Positions 38,057 through 48,430 are shown, numbered from the stretch's first letter. The stretch: DNA of 64,000 nucleotides from Bog-257 sp963805985 (GCA_963805985.1 CAWDWG010000013.1:389463-453462); one strand, 5' to 3'. Numbers and translations are program-made. Notes: generated by a model from the letters alone, not told the origin.

Positions 38057-38293
38057 TCAGCTGCGTGGCAGTTGCCGAAATGACTCCAGATGCCACAGTC
38101 CGTCGGGCGCCGAAGTCTCTCTGCGCAAAATGTAGAGATTGCCGTCATCGGCGCGGACTTTGAAATAGCTGTCTGACGGACCGTACCACTGATCGAGTAC
38201 TTCCTCGACCATGTACTCGTGCCCGTCCAGCCGAAACCGAACCGGCCTTTCGTCCGCTGTTCGACCGGAATAGCAATCTACCTCCAGCTTCAT
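38057..38293 (-). CDS. Small conserved protein, function unknown
   Basis: 78 aa from the ATG at 38293 (GGGGAG directly upstream). MKLEVDCYSGRTADERPVRF, GHEYMVEEVLDQWYGPSDSY, FKVRADDGNLYILRRE has the look of a compact beta-barrel domain often found in Acidobacteriota accessory regions. It stands alone on the minus strand. No catalytic residues are evident. Confidence 0.65.
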   Translation of the reverse strand: MKLEVDCYSGRTADERPVRFRLDGHEYMVEEVLDQWYGPSDSYFKVRADDGNLYILRRETSAPDGLWHLESFRQLPRS

Positions 38294-38433
38294 CTCCCCT
38301 TCTCTTCCCTTTCTTCTCGCGCGCCTGGCGACAAACAACCTGACTCAATCCCGTTCGACGGCCGATACGGCCGAACCGAAACAACTGACCACCGCAAGTG
38401 TACTTGCCACACCGATCTTGTACGGAGAGATTC

Positions 38434-40717
38434 ATGCAGAGCCCTGTAGACATTTACACGTATATGCAGCTCCACAGTGCGGAGCTCGGAGAACGGATTC
38501 TCTCATCGTACCCCGCCCTGCACGGCGCCGACGAAACTCCGTCTCCACTTCTCTCCCGGATGCTGCGCGCGCCTTATCCGGCACAAACCCTGGCAATTAT
38601 GGGCGTGAGCAAGCGATGGCTCTTGGGTCGCAACGCCAATGTCGTGGCGGAGTGCGGCTCTGGCAAGACGCTCATCGCGCTGGGAAGCATGTTAGTGCAT
38701 AGCGCCGGCAGGCCATTTTCGGGCCTGGTGATGGCGCCACCGCACCTGGTCGAGAAGTGGGCTCGGGAAACCTTCTTAACACTACCTCAGGTGCGAGTAT
38801 TCCTGATCGACGACATGCGTAATGGCGGCGATCCCACACAGCCTCATGGCATCAACGAAGTCCGGTTGCGCCGCGGCGAAATCGTGCGCGAGGGATTGCA
38901 CACCTCGTTGGCTGAGTTGCGGCGTCTGGGACGCGGAGGCTGGCGCAAGCTTTGTCCCGGAACGACGATCTTCTGCATTGGCCGAGAGAAGGCAAAGCTG
39001 TCGTATTTCTGGAAGCACTGTTACGGCAAGAGCCGTTCAGGAAGATACCTCGGGTCGCTTACGAACCCGGACACCGGCTGTCCTGTCGAGACGGATGGGG
39101 TACGACTAGGCGCAATCGATTTCGAGAAGAAACGCTTGAACGAGATCGTGGTGGATGCGAAGGGAGGGACGACGAAATACTCCCCACTCTGGCAGGCAGA
39201 CGGCAACAAGATCGTTCGCATGGCACCGACGGAATACATGGGACGCTTCATGCCGGAATGGTGGGATTACGCGATTGCGGATGAGATTCACCAACTGGCG
39301 GGCGACACTGCCCAGGGCAATGCTCTCGGCGTGCTCAACAAAACGGCAAGACGGTTCCTGGGACTAACGGGAACCCTGCTTTCCGGCTATGCGGATGATC
39401 TGTTCAACACCCTGTTCCGCACCGATGCCAGGCGCATGACCGAGGACGGCTACGAATGGGGCTCTGCCGGGCGGGAACGCTTCACGCGCGACTTCGGCGT
39501 GATCGAGACCATTGAGCGCATCACGGTCGAAGACAACGCCTGCTCAAAGAAAACCAAGAAGACGGTCACGATCAAGCGCAAACCCGGCGCCTCGCCGCTG
39601 CTGTTCGGCAAGTATCTGATGGACCACTGCGCGTTCATTGGCCTGGAGGACATCTCGGACGGTTTGCCAAGCTACCGGGAGGAAGTCGTACCGGTGGCGA
39701 TGGAAGAGCCGCTGAAGACGTGCTTATGAGGAACTCGAAGAGGAGATCACTGCCTGCCTGAAGGAGCATCGGGGAAACAGCAGCGTGGCGAGCACCATGC
39801 TGAACGCTCTGCTGGCCTGGCCGGACCATCCGTATGGTTTTGGCACTCTGTACGGTTCTGAATTCGACCCGGAAACCAAGTGCCGCGTGAGCTTTGTGAT
39901 CGCCGAGACCGTCGATCTAGACCGGCACCAGACCTACGCGAAAGAGCGAGCGCTGATCGAAGAAGTGAAAGCCCAGCTTGCACGCGGCCGCAAGTGCCAG
40001 GTCTTTGCGGTTTACACCAACAAGCACGACGTGATTGAGCGGCTGGAACGGCTGTTTCGTAGCGAGGGAATACGGGCGGCGATCCTGCGGGCCAGCGTTC
40101 CCACTCACAGGCGGGAAGCCTGGTACCGGGAGCAACTGCGCCGTGGAATCGATGTCGCAATCTGCCATCCCAAGATCGTTGAGACCGGGCTGGATCTACT
40201 GGACTTTCCTACCATCCTGTTTCATGAGACCGGCTATTCGCTGCACACCTTGCGCCAGTCCAGCCGTCGCTCATGGCGCATCGGACAGAGACGGCCCGTG
40301 GAGGTGAAGTTCTTTGCCTACAAGGGAACGATGCAGGAGGTCTGTCTTCGGTTGATGGGGAAGAAACTCCTGGTTGCGTTAGCCATGGAGGGGAAGTTTA
40401 CTTCCGAAGGTCTCCAGGCAATCGACGGAGATGACGATATGCTGACGGCGATGGCGCGTGAGCTGGTTGAGAACAAGGGGATCGGAGAAAGCGCCGATAG
40501 TGTCTGGAAAAGCGTCCAGCAGTTGCGGCCGTCGACGCCGGCACGGCCAGAGGAAGAACCAAGAGATACACCCATCGAGCAAGAAGACCTCGGGATGTCT
40601 ACAATGCCGTCATTAACGACCGAGCCGAGACCCGACACTGTCCCTGCGGGAACTGCCAGAGCGCCGCGCGGTTACTCACATCAAGGCATCGAGTCCGCGC
40701 AACTGTCTCTCTTCTGA
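38434..40717 (+). CDS. SNF2-like superfamily 2 helicase (one frameshift)
   Basis: About 760 aa. ACGGAGAG serves the ATG at 38434. N-terminal motor: NVVAECGSGKTLIALGSM (Walker A), GLVMAPPHLVEKW, AIADEIHQLAG (DE-x-H) and FLGLTGTLLSG. As written it stops at 39729; one extra base near 39,720 is needed, after which YEELEEEITACLKEHRGNSS and the C-terminal motor follow (QVFAVYTNKHDVIERLERLF, VAICHPKIVETGLDLLDFPT, SSRRSWRIGQRRPVEVKFFA, the R-x-x-R finger). A double-stranded-DNA translocase for element replication or defence. Confidence 0.85.
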
Positions 40718-40785
40718 CAGGGCCAACCAAACGTGGAATTTTGGTTCGGCGTCAACCGGGATCTAGCCCAGACAACCAAATCCGC

Positions 40786-40814
40786 TTGACATTGTTCATA
40801 TATGGAGATAAAGT
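40786..40814 (+). promoter_or_regulatory. Sigma-70-type promoter for the Xre-RES pair
   Basis: TTGACA (40786-40791), 17 bases, then TAAAGT (40809-40814), about 25 bases before the TTG start of the antitoxin gene, which has GGAGG at 40826-40830. Confidence 0.55.
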
Positions 40815-40838
40815 ACTACAGAACTGGAGGATATTTGC

Positions 40839-41276
40839 TTGGCGACGCAAACGATTGCGAGTGACTTAGGTCTGGATCTGAGGAAGCTCCCTGATCTGAC
40901 TGATCCCGGCACGCGCAAGCGACTGAGTCCGGCAGCCATCGAAGCAGTTCTCAAGATCGCGGACAAATGGGACCTAAAGAGTGACGATGCTATGCGTCTC
41001 TTGGGGGGGATTTCTAACGGCAGATATTTCGAGCTGAAGAAAAGACGTAAGGGTGTTTTGACACAGGACGAACTTACACGAATTTCTCTACTGATCGGAA
41101 TCTTCAAAGCTCTCAATATTTTGTTCAGTGAACGACTTGCCAACCAGTGGGTATCGCGGCCCAACAGCAACCCAATGTTCAAGAACCAACCGCCTCTTGT
41201 GTTTCTAATCCAAGGTGGAATGCCTGGTATGTTGGCCGTTCGTCGATTGCTGGATAGCCGTCGTGGTGGAAGATAA
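40839..41276 (+). CDS. Xre/MbcA/ParS-type antitoxin
   Basis: 145 aa starting at TTG 40839 with GGAGG eight bases before. LSPAAIEAVLKIADKWDLKS, DDAMRLLGGISNGRYFELKK and LIGIFKALNILFSERLANQW form the Xre-like HTH plus the toxin-binding ParS/MbcA domain ending in NPMFKNQPPLVFLIQGGMPG. It would repress the operon and block the RES toxin encoded next, whose start lies inside this gene. Confidence 0.85.
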   Translation: MATQTIASDLGLDLRKLPDLTDPGTRKRLSPAAIEAVLKIADKWDLKSDDAMRLLGGISNGRYFELKKRRKGVLTQDELTRISLLIGIFKALNILFSERLANQWVSRPNSNPMFKNQPPLVFLIQGGMPGMLAVRRLLDSRRGGR

Positions 41277-41961
41277 GCCTTGCCAGGCACAGTCCCAGAT
41301 TGATCAAAGAGATACGCATCGACTGATTCCCGCTCAATACGCGGAGGGCGGGGCCTCTGTGCTGACCCGGCTCACGGATGACGGGGACCTTCTGGACGGA
41401 ATCTTTGAACTCGACAACGCCACAAATGATCGACTTTTAGCAGAATCTGGACTGCTGCCGGGAATCGATGCAAGGGAACTAGTCTTTGGAATTCCTTCGT
41501 ATCGAATCATCAATGCAGCCTTCTGCCACCCGGCACCGGACGGCTCCCGCTTCAATTCGGCCGATCGGGGTGCGTGGTATGCGGCCTTTGAAGTGGAGAC
41601 CTCACAAGCCGAAGTTGCTTACCACAAGCAGCTCTGGCTGCAAGAAACAGGTTGGAACGAGGAAGAAAGCGCTGACTACGTCGATTACCGAGCGGATTTC
41701 CGTGCTGAATTCCACGACATCCGAGGAATGAAGCAGTATGCAGATTGTCTCTCCCCGAGCAGCTACGCTGCCTCGCAGGCACTTGCAGCCCAGCTCCTAG
41801 AATCCGGCTCCGCGGGAATTATTTATCCCAGCGTTCGCCGCTCTGGCGGAACGTGCATCGCGTGTTTTCGACCGGTTTTGGTGACCAACGTTCAAAAAGG
41901 TGAGAGATTCACGTTCGTCTTCGCTGATTCTCGTACTCCGCCAACGATTCGGCGGGCTTAG
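41263..41961 (+). CDS. RES-domain NAD+-degrading toxin
   Basis: About 232 aa from GTG 41263 (or 41266), overlapping the antitoxin. YRIINAAFCHPAPDGSRFNS, DRGAWYAAFEVETSQAEVAY contains the R...E...S arrangement that names the RES fold, and GSAGIIYPSVRRSGGTCIAC the C-terminal Ser region. RES toxins (ParT, MbcT, Res) break down or transfer ADP-ribose from NAD+, stopping growth. Intact with its antitoxin, so likely active. Confidence 0.85.
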   Translation: MVEDKPCQAQSQIDQRDTHRLIPAQYAEGGASVLTRLTDDGDLLDGIFELDNATNDRLLAESGLLPGIDARELVFGIPSYRIINAAFCHPAPDGSRFNSADRGAWYAAFEVETSQAEVAYHKQLWLQETGWNEEESADYVDYRADFRAEFHDIRGMKQYADCLSPSSYAASQALAAQLLESGSAGIIYPSVRRSGGTCIACFRPVLVTNVQKGERFTFVFADSRTPPTIRRA

Positions 41962-42018
41962 CGGATATCCTCCGAGAGCGGTTTGCGGCATGTCAAAGGG
42001 CTGTCCAATGTCCACTCG

Positions 42019-43128
42019 CTACTTGAATCCAAGCTTTGCTGCTTTGACGTTCGGTGTGACCCAAGTGATAGGCACAGCTGATGTCCATGAAGCCACTGCA
42101 GGATTGTAGGTTCCCTGATACCCACATTCGGCAAGAATCAGACGGGCCAGCAGGTCATGCAAGTGCCTAAGAATTGAGAAAGTCTCCTGAATATCGTGCT
42201 TCCTTTCAAATTCAAGATACCCTTCGTGTACCGTATCCTGCCGAAGTTCGGAAACAACCTTCGCCCAGGTTTTCCCTCCAAAAGTAGATGGAATAAAGTC
42301 CGAATCCAAAATGTCGATGTCTGGAAATCCTGCAGCTTTGATTAACTCAAACATCATCATACCGATGTCGGAATCGGCTGTTTGGACATTTGCTAATCGG
42401 CTCTGAATCCGTTCTAGTACTCGATCGTCGTTGATACGCCTATCTTTGCGTGCCTGAGTCCGCATGGCTGAGAGGTCTGTGCGGAGGTCGGTTATCGCAG
42501 AATCCAGTTCGGCTAACGCTTTAGGTGAGAGCTGTGCCCTGAGATCAAGTCGCCCGACGTTGCGGTTCTTCACGAGAAGCTCGAAGCCTCTGAATACGAA
42601 TGCAAGATTGTCATCAACCGTCGAGGTTCCAGGTGTCGCGGACACGCATAGATTCATGGCAACTTCCACCCATGCCCTTGTGGTTTCGTTGAGCTGCATG
42701 AACTTGTTAAGAAATGCCCCAAGCCCGGAGTCCTGTCCTAAGTTGATCAAACCTAAAAACTCGTGACCATCCTCATGAGCTGACTTTCCGATACGGGTGT
42801 GAAGCCTACAGACGAGCTCCGCAGATGGCCCTCGGAATTCGATCCAAGGTGCAAAGACCCTCGATCCAGTTGCAAAGCGCAACGCAGAAATGAGTTCGAA
42901 AGGGAAATAGTTCTTCAAGGAATCCAAATTATCCGTAACGCCCGGAAGCATCTCAGTCACCAGAAGAGCAGCGATACCACTGGCTTGAGACTCATCATCA
43001 CTCAGTGGCTGGATATAAGCGGTCGTACCGTAAATGTCAAGTCTGATACCGAGCGGTCTTGATCCGTCGAGCACCAAGGGATCCGATGTCAGTCCAGGCA
43101 AAAGAGATACCGTGTGTTGAAATCGCAC
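42019..43128 (-). CDS. HEPN-domain protein, C-terminal part (ApeA-like candidate)
   Basis: 369 aa, GTG start at 43128. Near residue 300, SELRQDTVHEGYLEF supplies an R-x4-H motif, the catalytic signature of HEPN ribonucleases. LHDLLARLILAECGYQGTYN resembles the end of the HEPN domain of ApeA-type anti-phage proteins. The preceding ~290 residues are helical without clear motifs. It overlaps the upstream gene by 40 bases in another frame, so the two may be one protein split by a one-base change. A defensive RNase is a reasonable inference. Confidence 0.55.
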   Translation of the reverse strand: MRFQHTVSLLPGLTSDPLVLDGSRPLGIRLDIYGTTAYIQPLSDDESQASGIAALLVTEMLPGVTDNLDSLKNYFPFELISALRFATGSRVFAPWIEFRGPSAELVCRLHTRIGKSAHEDGHEFLGLINLGQDSGLGAFLNKFMQLNETTRAWVEVAMNLCVSATPGTSTVDDNLAFVFRGFELLVKNRNVGRLDLRAQLSPKALAELDSAITDLRTDLSAMRTQARKDRRINDDRVLERIQSRLANVQTADSDIGMMMFELIKAAGFPDIDILDSDFIPSTFGGKTWAKVVSELRQDTVHEGYLEFERKHDIQETFSILRHLHDLLARLILAECGYQGTYNPAVASWTSAVPITWVTPNVKAAKLGFK

Positions 43129-43646
43129 AGCGGAAGGACGCAGTATTTCGGCAACGCGGAAGTTTTCGTCCTAAAGGCTAAGTCGGAAACGTGAGGCACA
43201 ATGCGCTCTGGGGAGGGGCCAAACTGTCCTCCGTAGTGAACGATCTTGGATCCAACAAACTGCCCTTCGTCGGTCTGAATTGCGAAGGTCCCAGGATTGA
43301 TCCCAGTTCCAATCGAAAACACAATGCGTCCTGCCTCTCGGATGGGTACCTCCGCTTGAAGAAAGCTGTACAACATACCCGGATAGTCTTCCGCAGTTGA
43401 GAAGTCCTCAACCTCAAGACAAAGTTGGGGTTCTGATTCAGGTCTGATACTCACACTGCCTCGCCCCTTCACGACGCCAGAGGGAGACGTGCACGTAAGC
43501 GTTCCCTGACCTTCAGCCGTTATCTGAGTGTCAAACCATCGGAGCATGATCGCAGCCTCGTTCAGTCGAACCGATACGGATTTTGGACGCAAGGTGGGAG
43601 CAGATGCGGTTTCCGGCGCGTCTTTTTGCAGTTTATACCTCCGCAA
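43089..43646 (-). CDS. N-terminal partner (or half) of the HEPN protein
   Basis: 185 aa. Beta-rich sequence (VSVRLNEAAIMLRWFDTQIT, GRGSVSIRPESEPQLCLEVE, GRIVFSIGTGINPGTFAIQT) of the kind that precedes the HEPN domain in ApeA-like proteins. It ends RYLFCLD inside the start of the next gene. The tail after ALPKYCVLPL could instead read on in the other frame as FQHTVSLLPGLTSD, suggesting one 550-residue protein broken by a single base. Confidence 0.5.
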   Translation of the reverse strand: MRRYKLQKDAPETASAPTLRPKSVSVRLNEAAIMLRWFDTQITAEGQGTLTCTSPSGVVKGRGSVSIRPESEPQLCLEVEDFSTAEDYPGMLYSFLQAEVPIREAGRIVFSIGTGINPGTFAIQTDEGQFVGSKIVHYGGQFGPSPERIVPHVSDLAFRTKTSALPKYCVLPLCDFNTRYLFCLD

Positions 43647-43787
43647 AACCGATCCCTAAAAACTTCAGCAATTCGAGAAAAGCGACAAAGATTCGAACGG
43701 GGGAATCATGAGGCAAGCACACGAGGACCGTGACACCTATGCTCCAAAGGTTAAGGTACATGCGGACTTCGGGAAAGCGATAGACGC

Positions 43788-44397
43788 GTGTCACTCAGAT
43801 CTGTCCGAAGGTCCAAATACGTCTTCACCGATCAGATCGATCAGCTCATCCGAGAGATCTATCTCAACCATCGAGACGCGAAGACACGCCCGGGCATCCG
43901 GCTATTAGCCAAGAAAGTCGGCATGCCGCATTGGGCACTGAAGAAGCGTGCGCGCGAATTGGGGCTGGCGCGAACCAAAGAGCTGCCCTGGAGCGAGGCG
44001 GAGTTAGGCGATTCTGTCCCGGTATGCGTGGATGAGCGATGAGCGAATTCGTCTCAAGCTGAAGGCTGCCGGATACTCTCGCACCGTAACCGGAATTCAC
44101 CTCAAGCTGAAACGGATGCGGTTCAAGCATGACGGGAGCTTCTACTCCGCCTACAGTCTTGCGCAAGCGCTGGGGATCGATCCTCACGCCGTGACGCGCT
44201 GGATCAAGAGCGGCCATTTGAAGGCCAAATTCCGCGGCACAGCACGAGGCCCACAGCAGAACGGCGACAGCTACCTGATCCAAGAGAAGGATGTCCGCCG
44301 CTTCATCCTCGAACACCCCACCGACATTGACCTGCGCAAGGTGGACCAACTCTGGTTCCTCGATCTGATCACCAACGGATTAGTGCGCGCCGCCTGA
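43788..44397 (+). CDS. Two-part HTH protein, SANT/Myb-like plus excisionase-like (one frameshift)
   Basis: GTG at 43788 opens SLRSVRRSKYVFTDQIDQLI, REIYLNHRDAKTRPGIRLLA and KKVGMPHWALKKRARELGLA. With one extra G removed near 44,007 the frame continues ILSRYAWMSDERIRLKLKAA. It then runs through the second HTH part, YSLAQALGIDPHAVTRWIKS and LIQEKDVRRFIL, the layout of a MerR/excisionase-type domain. About 202 aa. It resembles in plan the minus-strand protein at 62336. A DNA-binding regulator or recombination-directionality factor. Confidence 0.68.
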
Positions 44398-44549
44398 AAG
44401 CTCACAGCCATGTAATTGCCTGATTGCACAGACGAAGCCGTCTGATGACGTCGGGCGCCGAGCCGCCGGAAGCGGCACAACCAACTCGGGAGAGTCGCAG
44501 ACCTCGTTGTCTGCTGGCTTTCCCGATTTCCATTCTTGGAGGAGATACG

Positions 44550-45341
44550 ATGCAAGAAACAACCGTTATCGAGCAGGACCAGCCAGTTGGGGCAATTCTC
44601 AGCCCCGTACCGGCCCCAGCTCCGACCATGACGCTGTGCTCCTACGGCACCAAGCTGACCCGGGAGGAACTGGCCCGAGTGGCAACGCCGGCGGCCACAG
44701 CAACCCACAAACCCATTCCCCATATCGCCGTGGTGGAGAAGCTGATCGAAGCACTCGGCTTTCGCCAGATTGGCGTGGTGCGGGAGGAATACGCCGTCTC
44801 ATCGGATGGGATGCGCATGTTCGGCGTGATGGACCTGAGCTCCGGCTTCGACGGCTGCCGTTTCGCCATCGGCTTGCGGAACAGCCATGACAAGAGCTTC
44901 CGGCTGAGCTGCACCGTTGGCCTGAGAGTCTTCGTTTGCGAGAACCTCGCGTTTCACGGGGAATATACTCCCGTGCTCGCGAAGCATTCGAAGCACTTCT
45001 CCCTCGAAGACAGCCTGGCCATCGGCGTCGATCGGATGCAGAGGAACTTCGGGCCTCTGAAGCAACAGGTCGAGGAATGGCAGGCGATGCAGTTGTCAAC
45101 GGCTTCGGCAAAGCTGCTGATCTACCAGGCGTTCATCGAGGAGGAGTCTGGGTTTCCGAAGCACCTGGCGCGGCGAGTGCACGATCTGTACTTTCAGCCC
45201 GTGCATGAGGAGTTCCAGGCGCGAACCATGTGGAGCCTCTCGAACGCCTTCACCAGCGCGTTCAAGGAACTGGAGCCAATTCCCCAGTACAAGGCGACGG
45301 CGAAGCTGGCGGGCTTTCTGCAGTCGGTCCGGCCTTCGTAA
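44550..45341 (+). CDS. DUF932-family protein
   Basis: 263 aa; GGAGGAG serves the ATG at 44550. IPHIAVVEKLIEALGFRQIG, GMRMFGVMDLSSGFDGCRFA, FRLSCTVGLRVFVCENLAFH and the long helical tail HSKHFSLEDSLAIGVDRMQR are typical of DUF932. These proteins are nearly always plasmid- or phage-borne and share a core with the phage lambda-era YubP-like proteins. The biochemical role is unknown, possibly replication-linked. Confidence 0.8.
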   Translation: MQETTVIEQDQPVGAILSPVPAPAPTMTLCSYGTKLTREELARVATPAATATHKPIPHIAVVEKLIEALGFRQIGVVREEYAVSSDGMRMFGVMDLSSGFDGCRFAIGLRNSHDKSFRLSCTVGLRVFVCENLAFHGEYTPVLAKHSKHFSLEDSLAIGVDRMQRNFGPLKQQVEEWQAMQLSTASAKLLIYQAFIEEESGFPKHLARRVHDLYFQPVHEEFQARTMWSLSNAFTSAFKELEPIPQYKATAKLAGFLQSVRPS

Positions 45342-45476
45342 TCCCCAACAGCAACGTCGATGTGCGGTTCCGACTGACGCCCTCGTTACCGTCCTTGGGA
45401 TTACGAGGCAGGAGGTGGAACCGCGCATCGGACAGCAACCGGCACACGCCAGTGAACGCCACTCAGGAGAAATCCC

Positions 45477-45845
45477 ATGAAACTCCGTCGGAATGAATTC
45501 TGCCCAATCCACAGATCACTCTTCTGCTGCGGTCGCGAGCAGGCGCGGAAAGAACGCAGATTTCAGCTTGGTGTTCAGCGCATCGAAGATCCGCACCACC
45601 CCAGGGGATATCGCGAACTTCGTTCGCCGGCCGAGATGCGGAAGCTGCTGAACCGAAAGATCGTCGAGCAGGCCGGGAAATGCGCCATTTGCCACCAGGA
45701 ATTTGCCGACTGCAGCGACATCGTACCGGACCACAGACACCCGAAAGGAATGGGGGGAGCCCGGCGAGATGACCATCCGGAAAACATCCAAGCCGTGCAT
45801 TGGTGGTGCAACTCCGAAAAGGGATCGAGCAGACTTGGCGACTGA
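45477..45845 (+). CDS. HNH endonuclease
   Basis: 122 aa. GKCAICHQEF and the later W-C-N-S supply two zinc-binding cysteine pairs. CSDIVPDHRHPKGMGGARRD with ENIQAVHWWCNSEKGS forms the H-N-H active site (D-H, N, H). Compact HNH nucleases occur as homing, restriction or phage-packaging enzymes. It lies among DUF932 and an integrase remnant, so an element-related role is likely. Complete in one frame. Confidence 0.85.
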   Translation: MKLRRNEFCPIHRSLFCCGREQARKERRFQLGVQRIEDPHHPRGYRELRSPAEMRKLLNRKIVEQAGKCAICHQEFADCSDIVPDHRHPKGMGGARRDDHPENIQAVHWWCNSEKGSSRLGD

Positions 45846-46039
45846 TGACCGCTCGGTGCACTCCTTCCCTGAACTGCATTAGGGGCCCGTTCCAGCGGGG
45901 AGTGTACGAGAAGTGCGCGGCAGAATGGTCGAGCTAAGATTCACGTCAGCAGACGGCCGATCAGTCGAGTGGTCTTCTGAACGTTGCGAACTCGGCTTAT
46001 TTCCCGCTTGCAGTGCGCCGATTGTGTGCGTGATTCCAG

Positions 46040-46400
46040 ATGGCGCAGCGGCTGACTGAGGAGTATCTGGCGCTCGGGAAACACGGCGGGGGCTTAGACG
46101 CCCTCTTTCCGTTCCGTGAAAAACAACCGCATAGGGAAGCTGGAAAAGCATCTTGAGCCGGGCTCCATCTATCGCAACATCGTCCGCAAGTACGGCCAGA
46201 TCACAGGCATCAATGCCGAGGTTAACGGGTTGTGCGTGCATTCGCTCAGGGCACCAGCGGCAACAAACGCGCTCTCGCACGAGGCGGACATCGCCAAAGT
46301 GCAGGAGTGGCTGGGACACGCGAATGTTTCCACTACCCGCCTCTACGACCGGCGCAAGAGCAAGCCCGAAGACAGCCCGACATTTCATGTGAAGTACTGA
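46040..46400 (+). pseudogene. C-terminal remnant of a tyrosine recombinase (integrase)
   Basis: ATG 46040 gives MAQRLTEEYLALG...ALF; one extra base near 46,110 leads into VKNNRIGKLEKHLEPGSIYR, ITGINAEVNGLCVHSLRAPA, EADIAKVQEWLGHANVSTTR and LYDRRKSKPEDSPTFHV. The H-x-x-R, G-H and nucleophile Tyr boxes are present. The N-terminal DNA-binding domain and the first catalytic Arg are missing. It is a truncated integrase, probably the relic of an element's insertion enzyme. Confidence 0.75.
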
Positions 46401-46448
46401 GCACATGCGTTGAAGCAGTGACCAATACCCCGTAATCTAATCCGTGTT

Positions 46449-47040
46449 ATGAGGGAAATATCACCCGCCGTAGGCATGTCCGTCGAGGGATACCTGCGTC
46501 TTGCGCCGGAGATTCGGCCCATCATTGAGGAGATTCGTCGCCAGAAAGTGGCGGGCGAGCGGTTGCGGCCGTCAACCTCGCTAATAGATCGCGCGCGAAT
46601 ACTCACCGCAGAGACTCGCAGGAAGCTGTTGGATAAAATTGCAGCTGGTAGACGAAAACTATGCGGGACGTTCCGAAATGTGCCAGCAGTTCGCAGTTCT
46701 GCTGCATCGAGCCCTCGCTCACGTGCGATTCCCTTCCCGGACGGTCGCTGGAAGGTCGATTTACTATAACGACAAAGGGAACGAAGTATTTCGCTGGAAC
46801 CATGCGTGGGTGCGCGTCGGAGAACAGGTAATTGACGGAAATGTCGATTCGCTTGACGAAAACCCGCTGGTGCCAGAACAAGTCCAAGTACCCCCATTTT
46901 GGGGGCCTATTGCAGAAGTGCCAAAAGATCGCAGACTACGGGAGAATCACGGGGCCGCAGTGCCATCAGACGTCGATGTAGATGAGATTTGGTGGCCTGA
47001 GCTTAGAGCATGGATCGATGGCGAGCTATTAACTTCCTGA
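46449..47040 (+). CDS. Transglutaminase/papain-like fold protein (one frameshift)
   Basis: MREISPAVGMSVEGYLRLAP...RRKLLDK, then with one A removed from AAAA (46635-46638) LQLVDENYAGRSEMCQQFAV and FRWNHAWVRVGEQVIDGNVD. The order MCQQFA (Cys), NHAW (His), DGNVD (Asp) fits a transglutaminase-like Cys-His-Asp triad. About 196 aa. It is followed after 18 bases by a nuclease-like gene, so the two probably work together. Function is inferred from the fold only. Confidence 0.5.
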
Positions 47041-47058
47041 CACTGGAACAGAATAAAG

Positions 47059-48275
47059 ATGCTTGATCTAGATAAGCTTTCGAAGCTGCGCTTTGGGATG
47101 AGCGAAGTGCCGAAAATCGGCGGTCAGCCGGGGATTTACGAGGAGAAGTGGAGCCAGTGGTTTCTCGAACGCTCGTTCTTTCGTGACTTTGTGTACCGTA
47201 ACCCTCGCGGGAAGAAAAAGGGCAAGAACTCGCAGACGCCGTCGTTCTGTTCGACGACGTGCTTCTCATGGTGCAGGTAAAGGCTCAGTGCGGTAAGCAT
47301 GAAGCCGCGGCCTGGGCAACGGAAAAGCTAGTCGAAGCATTCAAGCAGCTGTGCAAGAGCCACGAGAGTCTCGTCGGGGGTCACATCAAGAAGCTGAAAA
47401 ATGATTTCTATGGCGAGATCACCTTCGACCCAAGGCAGTACCCGAATCGCATTGGGCTGATAATCCTTGCGCACAACTCCGACCCTTACGTCGCCGCAGA
47501 TCTCGCGCCTGAAATTCTCACAGCCGAGTTCCCCGTGCACGTGTTCTCGTTGCGGGATTTCGCGATGGTCGCTTCGAGATTCGATACGGCTGGAGACTTG
47601 ATTACGTTTCTTGAACTCCGGGGTGATGTCGCTCCGAAGATATCCCTTCTGGTCCAAGACGAGGAGGGAAATGTCGCGCGTATGATCCCCCATGCAGCAG
47701 GGGCGTATGGGGCTCACATGTCTACTACCTCACCAGAAATGCTGGAGAAAATGGCAAAAGCATTCGAGGAAGTGGCGACCGGCAAGCTTATGGAATCGGC
47801 CGACTGGAAGTATGGCCTTTCTATCGACGATATGATTGCGCGTGCCCACGATGTCGATCCCGGACTGGCGTGCAGTAAAGGTAGCGGGTTGGCAAGCATC
47901 GAGGTTGCAAGATTTCTTGGATGGCTCACGCGTAACAGGCGCATTAAGCTTGGGAAACTCCTGATCTCCATGTGCGAAAAGGCTCGTGACGGCAATGTTC
48001 ACTACTTTCCACATGTGCAGCCGTCGCGGGGGGCAGCGTGTGTGTACTTGGCAACGCCACAGAGTCGAGAGGAACGGGTAAAAACCCTTCAGTTCTTGGT
48101 GTCTTATGCTTATATGAAATACGGAGTCCGGCAGTGCCTCGGTGTCGCTACGGAACCCATCGGCAATGGCCGGTCATATGATTTCGTCGTAACCAGCAGC
48201 GCCCCACCGCGCGCCTTGTTTGAGCAGCTCAAGACGTTCGACGACCCGTTCTCGTCTGACAAGCCACTTTTCTAG
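47059..48275 (+). CDS. Putative nuclease-like protein (one frameshift)
   Basis: ATG 47059 opens MLDLDKLSKLRFGMSEVPKI, EEKWSQWFLERSFFRDFVYR. One missing base near 47,226 separates it from ELADAVVLFDDVLLMVQVKA, after which the frame is open to 48275 (about 405 aa). The D-A-V-V-L-F-D-D...Q-V-K pattern resembles the PD-(D/E)xK core of NERD/restriction-like nucleases. The rest is alpha/beta (NRIGLIILAHNSDPYVAADL). It forms an operon with the transglutaminase-like gene. The nuclease call is tentative. Confidence 0.5.
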
Positions 48276-48430
48276 GGCAACCTGATCAGCGCGTTGACTC
48301 CTGAAGAAAAAAACAAGCGATAGACCGGATTATCACGTGCCGTGGATGACGCCAAGGGACATTGGGAGGCGCTGCACGGACTCTATTTGGGTGATGCACG
48401 GAGGCAACCCGAACAGCTGATCAAAGGCTG

